A stretch of DNA of 64,000 nt from Nocardioides palaemonis (GCF_018275325.1 NZ_JAGVQR010000001.1:682001-746000); one strand, 5' to 3'. Positions 19,239 through 28,120 are shown, numbered from the stretch's first letter. The notes: generated by a model not told the origin, from the letters alone. Translations and numbers: made by a program.

Positions 19239-20633
19239 GTGGCCGACGTGACCGAGCAGCCCGTGCCCGACCCGGCCGAGACCGAGGACGAGAAGGTCCG
19301 GCGACGGATCTTCGCCGCCCTGGGGCGAGGCGACGAGGACGACCGGCTCGGCGAGCGGATCCTCGCCCAGTGGGCGCAGGCACGCGCCGAGCGCCGGGCC
19401 GAGCCCGCCTTCACCACCGGGCCCTCGAACTTCAGCCGGGCCCAGGTGCCGTGGGGCCTCGACCTCGCGGCCGCCTGGTCGTGGCGCCTGATCGTCATCG
19501 TCGTCGCCGCCCTCGGCCTGCTCTGGACGATGCGCTACTTCGCGGTGATCACCCTGCCGCTGGCGGTGGCGCTGCTGATCACCGCGCTGGTCGCGCCGCT
19601 GGTCGCCTGGCTGCGCCGCGTCGGCCTGCCCCGCGGTCCCGCCACCGGGATCGTGATGGTCCTCGGCATCGGGACCGTCGCGCTGCTGCTGACCTTCGTC
19701 GGCCAGCAGGTGGCGCAGGGCGCGAGCGACCTCGCCGAGTCGGTCGTCACCGGTCTCGGGCAGGTGCGCGACTGGCTGCGCACCGGTCCGCTCAACGTCT
19801 CGGACTCCCAGCTCGACGGCTACATCAAGGAGATCCAGGGGGCGGTCTCCGACAGCACCCAGACCGGAGGGGTCGTCACGCGAGTCACCGAGGTCGGCAC
19901 GGCCGTCGGCCACGTCGTCGCGGGCTTCTTCATCGTGCTGTTCTCCACCTACTTCTTCCTCGCCGACGGCGACCGGATCTGGTCGTGGATGGTGCGGATC
20001 GCCCCGCGCGCGGCCCGCGAGCGCGTCGACGCCTCGGGCCGGGTCGCCTGGATCTCGCTGACCCAGTTCGTCCGGGCGACGGTGCTCGTCGCGCTCGCCG
20101 ACGCGATCGGGATCATGATCGTCGCGGCGATCCTGGGCGTGCCGTTCGTGGTCGCGATCGGCGTGCTGGTCTTCCTCGGCGCCTTCGTGCCGATGATCGG
20201 TGCCACCATCGCCGGCACGGTCGCGATCCTCGTCGCGCTCGTCGACCAGGGGCCGTTCACCGCGCTGCTCATGCTCGGTGGCGTGATCCTGGTCCAGCAG
20301 ATCGAGGGCCACATCCTGCAGCCCTTCCTGATGGGCCGCTTCGTGTCGATCCACCCGCTCGGCGTGATCGTCGCGATCGGCTGCGGCGTGCTGGTCGCGG
20401 GTGTGGCGGGCGCGCTCATCGCGGTGCCGTTGGTCGCCGCCGGCAACGCGGTCGTCCAGCACCTCGCGTCCTACACCGAGATCGGCGAGGACGACCCCGA
20501 CGACGCGCTCGAGGACGACCTCGAGCAGGACGGCGTGCCACCCGACCCGGTGCCCGAGGACGACGGCCCGCTCGCGGGCCCCGACGAGCCCCACGACACC
20601 ACCGACAGCACCCCCACGAAGGACGGACGATGA
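19239..20633 (+). CDS. AI-2E family (PerM-like) transporter
   Basis: A 464-residue protein from GTG 19239 (GTG 19248 possible). About eight hydrophobic segments carry family features: YFFLADGDRIW, LGAFVPMIGATIAGTVAILVAL and QQIEGHILQPFLMGRFVSIHPL. A charged N-terminal region of about 80 residues and an acidic C-terminal tail (EDDPDDALEDDLEQDG) are cytoplasmic. Substrate is not proven for most members; ion or small-molecule export is common. It ends in ATGA with ilvA. A much longer frame (from 17886) is shadow of the upstream gene. Confidence 0.9.
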   Translation: MADVTEQPVPDPAETEDEKVRRRIFAALGRGDEDDRLGERILAQWAQARAERRAEPAFTTGPSNFSRAQVPWGLDLAAAWSWRLIVIVVAALGLLWTMRYFAVITLPLAVALLITALVAPLVAWLRRVGLPRGPATGIVMVLGIGTVALLLTFVGQQVAQGASDLAESVVTGLGQVRDWLRTGPLNVSDSQLDGYIKEIQGAVSDSTQTGGVVTRVTEVGTAVGHVVAGFFIVLFSTYFFLADGDRIWSWMVRIAPRAARERVDASGRVAWISLTQFVRATVLVALADAIGIMIVAAILGVPFVVAIGVLVFLGAFVPMIGATIAGTVAILVALVDQGPFTALLMLGGVILVQQIEGHILQPFLMGRFVSIHPLGVIVAIGCGVLVAGVAGALIAVPLVAAGNAVVQHLASYTEIGEDDPDDALEDDLEQDGVPPDPVPEDDGPLAGPDEPHDTTDSTPTKDGR

Positions 20634-21838
20634 CCGAGCAGGTGACCCTTGCCGACGTCGAGGCAGCACGCGAGATGCTGGCCGACGTCACGGTCGTCAC
20701 GCCGATGGAGGAGTCGCGCTGGCTCTCCGCGCTCGTCGGCGGGCAGGTGTCGCTCAAGTGCGAGAACCTCCAGCGGACCGGGTCGTTCAAGTCGCGCGGG
20801 GCCTACGTCCGGATCGCCCGGCTCTCCGAGGAGGAGCGCGCCCACGGAGTCGTGGCCGCCTCCGCCGGCAACCACGCGCAGGGCGTCGCGCTCGCGGCGT
20901 CGACGCTCGGGATCCGCTCGACGGTCTTCATGCCCGAGGGCGCGCCGATCCCGAAGGAGAAGGCGACCCGCGGCTACGGCGCCGACGTGGTCTTCCACGG
21001 CCGCTACCTCGAGGACTCGCTCGCCGCGGCCCGCGACTTCGCCGACCGGACCGGCGCCGTGCTGATCCACCCCTTCGACCACGTCGACATCGTCGCCGGC
21101 CAGGGCACCCTCGGCCTCGAGGTGCTCGAGCAGTCGCCCGACGTCCGTACCGTGCTGGTGCCGACCGGCGGCGGCGGGCTGCTGGCGGGCGTCGCGGTCG
21201 CGATCAAGGCGGTGCGCCCCGACGTGCGCGTGGTCGGGGTGCAGGCCGAGGGCGCCGCGGCGTACCCGGGCTCGCTCGCCGCCGGCCACCCGGTGCCACT
21301 GGCCTCGATGAGCACCATGGCCGACGGGATCGCGGTCGGGCGTCCGGGCGACATCACCTTCGCCGCCGTCCGCGACCACGTCGACGACATCATCACCGTG
21401 TCGGAGGAGTCACTCTCGCGGGCGCTGCTCGCGCTGGTCGAACGGGCCAAGCAGGTCGTCGAGCCCGCCGGCGCGGCCGCGGTCGCGGCGATGCTCGACG
21501 ACCCGACCGGCTTCGAGACGCCGGCCGTCGCGGTGCTGTCGGGCGGCAACATCGACCCGCTGCTGCTGAGCAAGGTGATCCGCCACGGCCTCGCCGCGGC
21601 CGGGCGCTACCTCTACCTCCGCGTCTGCATCCCCGACCTGCCCGGCGGCCTCGCGTCGCTGCTCGCCGAGGTCGGCGAGGCGGGCGCGAACGTCCTCGAG
21701 GTCGCCCACGAGCGGATCTCCCCGTCGCTGACCCTCAACGAGGTCGAGGTCCGCATCCAGCTCGAGACGCGGGGCGAGGCGCACGCCGAGATGCTGCTCG
21801 CGCGCCTGCGCGAGCGGGGCTACCGCCTGCCCGACTGA
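20630..21838 (+). CDS. ilvA: Threonine ammonia-lyase (threonine dehydratase)
   Basis: A 402-residue PLP fold-type II enzyme. PLP Lys54 is in GSFKSRGA, GGGGLLAG lies near residue 180, and a single ACT-like domain (VCIPDLPGGLASLLAEVGEAGANV) occupies the C-terminal 80 residues, as in one-ACT forms. It converts threonine to 2-oxobutyrate and ammonia, for isoleucine synthesis or catabolism. The ACT domain suggests feedback control by branched-chain amino acids. It is last in the metB operon; an inverted repeat follows 32 bases after its stop. Confidence 0.92.
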   Translation: MTEQVTLADVEAAREMLADVTVVTPMEESRWLSALVGGQVSLKCENLQRTGSFKSRGAYVRIARLSEEERAHGVVAASAGNHAQGVALAASTLGIRSTVFMPEGAPIPKEKATRGYGADVVFHGRYLEDSLAAARDFADRTGAVLIHPFDHVDIVAGQGTLGLEVLEQSPDVRTVLVPTGGGGLLAGVAVAIKAVRPDVRVVGVQAEGAAAYPGSLAAGHPVPLASMSTMADGIAVGRPGDITFAAVRDHVDDIITVSEESLSRALLALVERAKQVVEPAGAAAVAAMLDDPTGFETPAVAVLSGGNIDPLLLSKVIRHGLAAAGRYLYLRVCIPDLPGGLASLLAEVGEAGANVLEVAHERISPSLTLNEVEVRIQLETRGEAHAEMLLARLRERGYRLPD

Positions 21839-21842
21839 GCGG

Positions 21843-21954
21843 GCGTACGCCGTCCGGCCCACCAACGCCGAGGAGCGGTGCCCCACCCACCTTCCCGCGG
21901 CGGAGAGTGTGGGTGGGACACCGCTCCTGCGAGCGATGAGACGCGTACGCCGTC
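21843..21954. repeat. Long inverted repeat between ilvA and greA with 12-bp flanking direct repeats
   Basis: AGGAGCGGTGCCCCACCCAC (21871-21890) pairs with 21909-21928, 20-bp arms with one mismatch and an 18-base loop. The direct repeat GCGTACGCCGTC occurs at 21843-21854 and 21943-21954, exactly 100 bases apart, bracketing the element; the second copy touches the greA stop. The genes converge, so a bidirectional terminator is likely. The bracketing repeats could also be the footprint of a small insertion. Confidence 0.75.
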
Positions 21955-22444
21955 AGGCGCGGTAGGGCTCCGCGTCGACGATCGTGACGCTGAGCTCCTT
22001 GCCGTTGGGCGCGGTGTAGGTGACCTCGTCGCCCTTGGTGCGGCCGTTGATGGCGGCGCCCATGGCGGACTCGGGGGAGTAGACGTCGAGGTCGTCGCCC
22101 TCCATGAGGTTCTCGCGCGCACCGAGGAGGAACTTCTCGTGGTCGCCGCCGCCGAAGTCGACGGTCACGACCATGCCGGGCTCGACGACGCCGTCGTCGG
22201 CGGGCGTCTCGCCGACCTCGGCGCGACGGAGCATGTCCTCGAGCTGGCGGACGCGGGCCTCCTGCTGGCCCTGCTGGTCCTTGGCGGCGTGGTAGCCGCT
22301 GTTCTCCTTGAGGTCGCCCTCGTCGCGTGCCGCGGCGATCTTCTCGATGATCTCCTGGCGCTTGGGACCCTTGAGGTCGTCGAGCTCGGCCTGCAGCTTG
22401 TCGTAGGCCTCCTGGGTCAGCCAGATGGTGCCCTGGTCGGTCAT
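21953..22444 (-). CDS. greA: Transcription elongation factor GreA
   Basis: A 163-residue protein: an N-terminal coiled coil (LTQEAYDKLQAELDDLKG, then EIIEKIAAARDEGDLKENSGYHAAKDQQG) and a C-terminal FKBP-like domain (AAINGRTKGDEVTYTAPNG). The acidic pair at the coiled-coil tip (DEGDLKEN) is the catalytic Mg-binding site that rescues backtracked RNA polymerase. AGGAG lies six bases before ATG 22444. It is a single gene; the 234-base region upstream (to 22678) has no gene and includes a -10-like TAACCT near 22610, which I do not score. Confidence 0.96.
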   Translation of the reverse strand: MTDQGTIWLTQEAYDKLQAELDDLKGPKRQEIIEKIAAARDEGDLKENSGYHAAKDQQGQQEARVRQLEDMLRRAEVGETPADDGVVEPGMVVTVDFGGGDHEKFLLGARENLMEGDDLDVYSPESAMGAAINGRTKGDEVTYTAPNGKELSVTIVDAEPYRA

Positions 22445-22678
22445 GTCACTACTCCTGCTTCAACGTAGAACTTCAGGTGGTGCGAGGTGGTGTGCGCCGG
22501 GATGTGTCTCAGCGCCCCCGCACCGGGTGGGTGGTTCGTCCTCCGTCCGATCGAGGTCGGCGCGGCGGTGGGACTGGGCCAGCGCTCCCGGACGGGCGAA
22601 CCCACAGGTTAGCAAGCACGCCGCCCGAGCGCAGGTCCTCTGCCCCCGGAGGGGTGGCGGGAGGGGTGGGCGTACGCC

Positions 22679-23068
22679 TCAGCGCGGGCGCGGCTGGTCG
22701 GCGGTGGTGCAGCCGACCTTCTCCACCGAGGTGGCCCGGCGCTCGGTGCGGATGGTCACCGTGTTGGTGCCGTCGACCGGCTCGAAGGCGAGCTCGCCGA
22801 CCGTGGTGTGGTCCTCGGCGTAGGCGCGGACGCGGCAGCTGGCCGTGACGCCCTCGGTGAGGTCGACGTCGACGCGCGCGTCGATCGCGTGGTCGCTGAC
22901 GACCTCGTAGGTCACCACCTCGGACGTGACCTCCGGGGTGCCGTGGAACCAGGCGGCCCACGCGAGCCAGGTGAGACCGACGACCGCGAGGGCGGCGGTC
23001 ACCGCGATCGTCACCGGCCGGCGCCAGCGCGCGGGCGAGCCGTAGCGGTCGGCGAGGTCGGTGGTCAC
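22679..23068 (-). CDS. DUF4307 membrane-anchored protein
   Basis: About 129 residues from GTG 23068 (VTTDLADRYGSP), with one N-terminal helix (PVTIAVTAALAVVGLTWLAW, residues about 18-37) and an external domain ending VEKVGCTTADQPRPR. The conserved opening LADRYG, a single TM and the pair of cysteines (ASCRVRA and VGCTTA) match the actinobacterial DUF4307 family, commonly divergent from mca as it is here. It is probably anchored with the domain outside. Function is unknown. Confidence 0.88.
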   Translation of the reverse strand: MTTDLADRYGSPARWRRPVTIAVTAALAVVGLTWLAWAAWFHGTPEVTSEVVTYEVVSDHAIDARVDVDLTEGVTASCRVRAYAEDHTTVGELAFEPVDGTNTVTIRTERRATSVEKVGCTTADQPRPR

Positions 23069-23106
23069 GCACGAAAGCGTAAGTGGCACCTCCTAGACTC
23101 GCGTCC

Positions 23107-24006
23107 ATGCCCCAGCCCTCCGCGGACCGCTCCCGCAGCGGTCTCCGACTGATGCACGTGCACGCCCACCCCGACGACGAGTCGAGCAAGGGAGCGGCGT
23201 CGACCGCGAAGTACGTCGCCGAGGGGGTCGACGTCCACGTCGTCACCTGCACCGGCGGCGAGCGCGGCTCGGTCCTCAACGCGAAGATGGACCGGCCCGA
23301 GGTCTGGGAGAACATCACCGAGATCCGGCGCGAGGAGATGCACCGCGCCCGCGACATCCTCGGCATCCGCCAGGACTGGCTCGGGTTCGTCGACTCCGGC
23401 TGGCCCGAGGGTGACCCGCTGCCGCCGCTGCCCGAGGGCTGCTTCGCGCTGGTCCCGCTGGAGGAGTCGACCGAGCGCCTGGTCCGGCTGATCCGCGAGT
23501 TCCGGCCCCACGTGCTCACGACCTACGACGAGCGCGGTGGCTATCCGCACCCCGACCACATCCGCTGCCACGAGGTGTCCGTCGCCGCCTACCACGCGGC
23601 CGGCGACCCCGACCGGTTCCCCGACGCCGGGGAGCCGTGGCAGCCGCTCAAGCTCTACTACCACCACGGCTGGAGCTGGGCGAAGACCCACGCCCTCCAC
23701 GAGGCGATGCTCGCCCACGGCCTGGAGTCGCCCTACGAGGAGCGGCTGGCGAAGTGGGAGCGCGAGCCGGAGTGGGACGACCGGATCACCACCCGGGTGC
23801 CGTGCGGCGACTGGTTCGGGGTGCGCGACCAGGCGCTGCTGGCCCACGCCACGCAGATCGACCCCGACGGCATGTGGTTCGCGATCCCGCGCGAGATCCA
23901 GCAGAAGACCTGGCCGACCGAGGACTACGAGCTCGTCGACTCGAAGGTCGACAGCTCGCGCCCCGAGGACGACCTGTTCGCGGGGATCCCGGTCCCCGCG
24001 CCCTGA
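23107..24006 (+). CDS. mca: Mycothiol S-conjugate amidase
   Basis: A 299-residue zinc hydrolase of the LmbE/PIG-L family. The metal motif [12 protein letters not shown] lies near residues 17-28, then TCTGGERGS near 48, and [10 protein letters not shown] further on carries another zinc His. It cleaves mycothiol conjugates to release mercapturic acids for export and detoxification. The start is ATG 23107. The tight pairing with the divergent DUF4307 gene and the downstream single-TM gene is typical of actinobacteria. MshB is the paralogue to exclude; the SSKGAAS loop and length favour Mca. Confidence 0.95.
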   Translation: MPQPSADRSRSGLRLMHVHAHPDDESSKGAASTAKYVAEGVDVHVVTCTGGERGSVLNAKMDRPEVWENITEIRREEMHRARDILGIRQDWLGFVDSGWPEGDPLPPLPEGCFALVPLEESTERLVRLIREFRPHVLTTYDERGGYPHPDHIRCHEVSVAAYHAAGDPDRFPDAGEPWQPLKLYYHHGWSWAKTHALHEAMLAHGLESPYEERLAKWEREPEWDDRITTRVPCGDWFGVRDQALLAHATQIDPDGMWFAIPREIQQKTWPTEDYELVDSKVDSSRPEDDLFAGIPVPAP

Positions 24007-24043
24007 CGCACCAGCACGTGGGCCGGAGTGGGATGATGGGGTC

Positions 24044-24286
24044 ATGCAGACGCTGGTGACCATCCTGGCCGACACCACGCCCGAGGACAGCGAGGTCGTC
24101 GCGGGCCCGCTCGGCTTCGCGATCTGGATCTTCCTGATCCTCGCCGTGGTCGTGCTGGGCTTCAGCCTGGTCAAGCAGCTGCGCAAGGCCGAGGCCGCCA
24201 AGGACGCCGGGGTCTACGGCGACGAGCCGGTGGTGCGCGACGAGGTGCCCGCCGACGAGGCAGCGCAGCAGAAGTCCGACGGCTGA
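24044..24286 (+). CDS. Small single-TM protein downstream of mca
   Basis: 80 residues from ATG 24044: a short outer N-terminus, one strong helix (GFAIWIFLILAVVVLGFSLV, residues about 24-43) and a charged cytoplasmic tail with KQLRKAEAAKDAGVYG. The same gene order, mca followed by a protein of this shape, is common in actinobacteria. Function is unknown. The mca stop is 37 bases upstream, so it is probably cotranscribed. Confidence 0.82.
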   Translation: MQTLVTILADTTPEDSEVVAGPLGFAIWIFLILAVVVLGFSLVKQLRKAEAAKDAGVYGDEPVVRDEVPADEAAQQKSDG

Positions 24287-24290
24287 CCGG

Positions 24291-24920
24291 TCAGCGGCGT
24301 ACGACCCGGACCAGGCAGTCCCAGGCGGTGCGCGACGCGTCGCCGGCGTGCTCGTGGTGGCCTGACGGCGCGGTGACCTCGCGCGCGACCCGCTCGGCAC
24401 GGACCACCTCGACGTCGATGCCGTCGAGGTCGGCCAGGACGTCCTCGGCGCTCATCAGCACGGCCGGGTCCTGCGGGCCGCCGGTGCCCTCGGTGAGGTT
24501 GGTCGTGTCGTGCGCGACCAGCAGGAAGGTGCCGCCGGGGCGCAGCATCTGCACCGCGTTGCGCACCGCGAGCCGGCGCTGGTCGGCGGTGAGCTGGAGG
24601 TAGGCGACGACCACCAGGTCGACGGGCGCCTCGGGCCGCCACGTGGTGGCGTCGGCGCACGCCCACTCCAGCGCCGGTCGTGGGTCGAGGTCCTCGGCGA
24701 GCCGGCGCCCCTTGTCGAGGGCGACCTGCGAGAAGTCGACGGTGGTCGCAGCCCAGCCGCGTTGGGCGAGCCAGATCGCGTTGCGGCCCTCGCCGCCGCC
24801 GAGGTCGACGGCGACGCCCGGCTCGAGGTCGGCGAGCTCGGCCGCGACGAACTGGTTGGGCCCACGCGACCAGACCAGCTCGCTCGCGGCGTACCTCGCG
24901 TCCCAGTCGTGCGCGTCCAT
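24291..24920 (-). CDS. Class I SAM-dependent methyltransferase
   Basis: A 209-residue Rossmann methyltransferase. Motif I is VAVDLGGGEGRNAIWLAQRG (residues about 37-56), the post-I acidic residue is in TTVDFSQ, and motif II is VDLVVVAYLQL. The opening WDARYAASELVWSRGPN is typical of the TehB/thiopurine-MTase-like family that includes many detoxification enzymes. The substrate is unknown. It converges on the small TM gene with four bases between stops and may be the last gene downstream of the copper operon, nine bases from copC. Confidence 0.88.
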   Translation of the reverse strand: MDAHDWDARYAASELVWSRGPNQFVAAELADLEPGVAVDLGGGEGRNAIWLAQRGWAATTVDFSQVALDKGRRLAEDLDPRPALEWACADATTWRPEAPVDLVVVAYLQLTADQRRLAVRNAVQMLRPGGTFLLVAHDTTNLTEGTGGPQDPAVLMSAEDVLADLDGIDVEVVRAERVAREVTAPSGHHEHAGDASRTAWDCLVRVVRR

Positions 24921-24929
24921 GCGGACAGC

Positions 24930-25544
24930 CTAGGACCCGGGCCGGCCGGTGGCGGGGGAACGACGGGCGGCGATCCACAGCCCCAGCGACCCGGCCAGGC
25001 ACAGCGGGCCGACGGCCCACACCCACGCCGGACGGCCGCCGTCACCGGCTGACGGAGGGGCGGCGGACGCAGGGGCGGCGGACGCAACGGCCTCCGCCGT
25101 CCCGTCCGGCGCGGACGATGCACTGGCGCCGGGGCTCGACGTGTCCGCGCCGCCGGCGGAGGGCAGCTCGCCGTCGCCGACGACGAACTCGACGCGACCG
25201 GTGACCGCGTGGCCGTCGGACGACACGGCCTTGACCGCCATCAGGTAGCCGCCATCGGGACCGGGGCCCGCGAGCGACTGGGTGATGGTCGCCCCGTCGA
25301 CGACGGGCTCGCCTGCAGCGAGGGAGCCCCCGTCCGGGCCGGTGACCACGACGTAGGCCGTGGGGTCCATCTCCTCGCTGAACTCGAACGTCACCTGGTC
25401 CGGCAGCGTGTCGAGCCGCTCACCTTGCTCCGGGCTGGACCCGGTCATCGAGGCGTGCGCCCACGCCGGGCCCGCCGCGACGCCGACCAGGAGGGCGGGG
25501 AGGCCGATGCCCAGGGCGAGGAGCAGCGCCGCCGCGCGCCTCAC
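24930..25544 (-). CDS. copC: CopC-like copper-binding exported protein with C-terminal anchor
   Basis: A 204-residue protein from GTG 25544, whose GTGA overlaps the DyP stop. Signal peptide residues 1 to about 29 end at AWAHASM; the mature N-terminal His-Ala-Ser is the Cu(II) site of CopC. The CopC fold follows (SSPEQGERLDTLPDQVTFEFSEE and VSSDGHAVTGRVEFVVG, giving the conserved SDGH). An Ala/Ser/Pro linker then leads to a C-terminal helix (WAVGPLCLAGSLGLWIAAR), so it is membrane anchored rather than free. CopD is absent here. It belongs to the copper-linked operon. Confidence 0.9.
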   Translation of the reverse strand: MRRAAALLLALGIGLPALLVGVAAGPAWAHASMTGSSPEQGERLDTLPDQVTFEFSEEMDPTAYVVVTGPDGGSLAAGEPVVDGATITQSLAGPGPDGGYLMAVKAVSSDGHAVTGRVEFVVGDGELPSAGGADTSSPGASASSAPDGTAEAVASAAPASAAPPSAGDGGRPAWVWAVGPLCLAGSLGLWIAARRSPATGRPGS

Positions 25545-26773
25545 GCCATCACCCCCTGGCCCACCGGCTCGCCCTCGGCCGCGCCCGGCGGTACGGCGTA
25601 GACGGCCGACCCGATGGTGGTGACCCACTCGTTGAGCCGGTCGGACTCGGCGAGGCGCTGCTGGATCGGGACGAACTGGCGCTCGACGTCCGCGGCGAAG
25701 CAGATGAACACGAGACCGCTGTCCTCGCCCGTGCGACGGCTCGGGTCCGCGACCGTGTAGTTGTAGCCGCGACGCAGGATCTTCTCCTGTGGCGTGCGCC
25801 CCCGGGCGCGGGCGACGTGGGCGGCGGGGTCGATGACCGGCAGGCCGCTCGCGTCGGTGGCGTCGAGGTCGGGCACGTCGTCCTCGCGGGTCCCGGTCAG
25901 CGGGGCGCCGGTGTCGAGCCGCCGACCCACCGCGGCTTCCCGGCCGCGCCGGTCGACCTTGTCCCACGTCTCCATCTCGGCGCGGATGCGACGCACCACC
26001 ATGAAGGTCCCTCCGGCGAAGCCGTCGGCGTCGGACCAGACGAGCCCGGCGAAGTCGGGCTCGGCCTCGCGGGGGTTGGCGGACCCGTCGACCTGACCGA
26101 GCACGTTGCGCATCGAGGTGCCGTCGGGGACGGAGCCGGCCGCGTAGCGGGTGCCGTCCTGCACCCAGCGCAGCCGGGCGAAGGCGTGGCTGTCCTTGAG
26201 GATCACCCGGCGCGCGTGCGAGACGGCGACCGGGTCGTCGGCGCAGATCTGCACCGCGAGGTCGGTCTGACCCCACGCCTCGTCGAGCCGGTCGGTGCCG
26301 AAGGCGGGCAGGTCGTCGAGGCGTACCCGGTCGCCCGGCAGCAGGTCGCGCACGACCCGCGGCCCGAAGCCGAAGGTCACCGACAGGCTGGCCGGGTGTG
26401 CGGCGAGCTCGGGCTCGGTGTCGGCGAGTGCGGGCAGTCCCCGGGTCAGGCGTGCGGCATCGTCGCTGATCAGCCGCATCAGCCGGCGCAGCGCCTCGAG
26501 GTCGACGTCGGCTCGCAGGTCGAGCCCGAGCAGAGCGAGGTGGGCCTGGGGTGGCGTTGCGACGCCCGCCTGCCGCGGACCGTGGAAGGCGACCGTGCGG
26601 TTGCCGAGCGGCGGTGCGGCCCCGACGTCCGCGGTCGCGGGGCGGGTGTCGGGTGTCGTGGACGCGGGGAGGGCCGCCGCCGCGGCGGTCCACCCGGCAC
26701 CGACGCCCCCGAGGGCGACGGCACCGGAGTGGAGCAGCTGTCGACGACCCCAGGCGCGTGGGGTCCCGGGCAT
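25541..26773 (-). CDS. Tat-exported DyP-type heme peroxidase
   Basis: A 410-residue protein. The N-terminus has a twin-arginine signal (WGRRQLLHSG, then a hydrophobic Ala-rich stretch), so it is folded before export. The peroxidase hallmarks are the GxxDG motif GQVDG at 226-230 (catalytic Asp229), the proximal heme His319 in AAHVARARG, and Arg in the distal region. It is EfeB-like in length, but no EfeU or EfeO genes are adjacent; instead copper genes flank it, an arrangement I associate with periplasmic Cu/heme trafficking in actinobacteria. It overlaps copC by four bases and the PCu(A)C gene by one. Confidence 0.93.
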   Translation of the reverse strand: MPGTPRAWGRRQLLHSGAVALGGVGAGWTAAAAALPASTTPDTRPATADVGAAPPLGNRTVAFHGPRQAGVATPPQAHLALLGLDLRADVDLEALRRLMRLISDDAARLTRGLPALADTEPELAAHPASLSVTFGFGPRVVRDLLPGDRVRLDDLPAFGTDRLDEAWGQTDLAVQICADDPVAVSHARRVILKDSHAFARLRWVQDGTRYAAGSVPDGTSMRNVLGQVDGSANPREAEPDFAGLVWSDADGFAGGTFMVVRRIRAEMETWDKVDRRGREAAVGRRLDTGAPLTGTREDDVPDLDATDASGLPVIDPAAHVARARGRTPQEKILRRGYNYTVADPSRRTGEDSGLVFICFAADVERQFVPIQQRLAESDRLNEWVTTIGSAVYAVPPGAAEGEPVGQGVMA

Positions 26774-27375
26774 CAGTTGTCCCCGGAGTCCTCGGAGCCC
26801 ATGTCCATGCCCTCGTCGGAGTCCATGTCCATGCCCTCGCCGTCCTGGTAGTTCTCGTCGGCGCCCGTGAACTCCTTGACCGTCGCCTCGACGTCGGTGG
26901 TGCTGCCGTCGTCGAGGGTCAGCGTGAGGGTGACCGTCTCGCCGGGCTCGACGGGTCGGGTGAGGTCCATGATCATCAGGTGGTCGCCACCGGGCGAGAG
27001 CTCGTGCTCACCGCCGGCGGGGATGACGAAGCCGCCCTCCTTGGGCTGCATGGCCATCGAGCCGTCGTCGTTCTGCACGGTCTCGTGGAGCTCCATCATG
27101 CCGGTGATGTCGGAGGCGGTGGCCGAGACCACCGTGATGTCGGAGTCGCCCTCGTTGACGAGGGTACCGAACGCCGCGGTCATGCCCTCCTCCGCGGACT
27201 TGACCCACGGGTCCGTGACGGAGAGCGACGAGGCCTCCGTGGTCTCGCTGGCCGAGGTGTCCGACCCGGACGAGGAGTCGGACGCGGTGGTCGTGGGGTC
27301 GTCGGAGCCGCAGCCCGACACGACGAGGGTGAGCGCGGCCGCGGAGAGCAGCGCGGCGAAGCGGGTGGTACGCAT
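26773..27375 (-). CDS. Copper chaperone PCu(A)C-domain lipoprotein
   Basis: A 200-residue lipoprotein with lipobox VSGCG near residue 21. After a Ser/Thr linker comes the PCu(A)C domain, with WVKSAEEGMTAAFGTLVNEG, Met and His ligands in MMELHETV and the later GGDHLMIMDL. These ligands deliver Cu(I) to cytochrome oxidase or laccase in the family. The C-terminal tail repeats GMDMDSDEGMDMGSED, an unusual Met/Asp-rich extension that could bind additional copper. It is encoded just before the DyP gene, with one base of overlap. Confidence 0.9.
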   Translation of the reverse strand: MRTTRFAALLSAAALTLVVSGCGSDDPTTTASDSSSGSDTSASETTEASSLSVTDPWVKSAEEGMTAAFGTLVNEGDSDITVVSATASDITGMMELHETVQNDDGSMAMQPKEGGFVIPAGGEHELSPGGDHLMIMDLTRPVEPGETVTLTLTLDDGSTTDVEATVKEFTGADENYQDGEGMDMDSDEGMDMGSEDSGDN

Positions 27376-27490
27376 GGCAGATCTGTCCTTGTCTGGTGGT
27401 CCGGAGAGCGCGCAGGGTGGGCGCGCAGGGACGACCGCCCCGTCGGCGGTCGTCGGCTGGGCCGTCCCGGTCCGGGAGGACGAGACGGCG

Positions 27491-28099
27491 TCAGGCCACC
27501 AGCGGGGGACCTCGCCGTACGGACGGACGTGACTGCCGCAGCGCGACCCGGACGCGGGGGTAGCGGTGTGCCGTGGGGCGCGGAGGTGTGGGCGCGGGGG
27601 TGGGTTCGAGGACCAGCCGGGTGACGACCCGGAGCCGGTGGCGACACAGTCGCACCAGCGTCCAGAGGAGGCGCTCCCCGTGGCCCAGCCACAGGCCGAC
27701 CGCGACGGCGGCAGCCAGGTGGGCGAGCATCATCGGCCCGTGGCCGAGCACGTGGGAGGCGGCCGCGTCGGCGAGGGAGGCGCCGCCGCCGGACGATGCG
27801 TGCTGCCCCGGCCCGTGCGCCGCCGCGTGCGTCGCGCCGGAGCCGGCGGCCAGGGTGAGCCCGAGGTGCACCGCGGTCTGCCCGGCGACCAGCATGAGCA
27901 CGAGACGGAGGGCGGAGGCCTGCTGCAGCAGCAGCGGGGCGGCGAGGGCGACAGACGCGCCGGTGAGGAAGGTCATCGAGGTCGGTCCGGGCAGCAGCCC
28001 GCCCGCCGCGACGTGTCCCAGCGCTCCCAGACCGGTGGCCAGGACGCCGACGACGAGCGCACGGGGCCACAGCAGCAGCTGCGTGGCCCGCCCGTTCAT
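27491..28099 (-). CDS. Polytopic membrane protein of the copper operon, unknown function
   Basis: A 202-residue protein with about four hydrophobic segments in residues 10-150. The loop between helices 3 and 4 is His/Gly-rich (THAAAHGPGQHASSGGG, then SHVLGHGPMMLAHL), suggesting metal contacts. The basic, Pro/Arg-rich C-terminal 45 residues are cytoplasmic. It is the first gene of the unit with the PCu(A)C, DyP and CopC genes on the minus strand; a 115-base gap separates it from the PCu(A)C gene. I recognise no family. Confidence 0.75.
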   Translation of the reverse strand: MNGRATQLLLWPRALVVGVLATGLGALGHVAAGGLLPGPTSMTFLTGASVALAAPLLLQQASALRLVLMLVAGQTAVHLGLTLAAGSGATHAAAHGPGQHASSGGGASLADAAASHVLGHGPMMLAHLAAAVAVGLWLGHGERLLWTLVRLCRHRLRVVTRLVLEPTPAPTPPRPTAHRYPRVRVALRQSRPSVRRGPPLVA

Positions 28100-28120
28100 G
28101 CCTGCATGGTCTCACGCACC

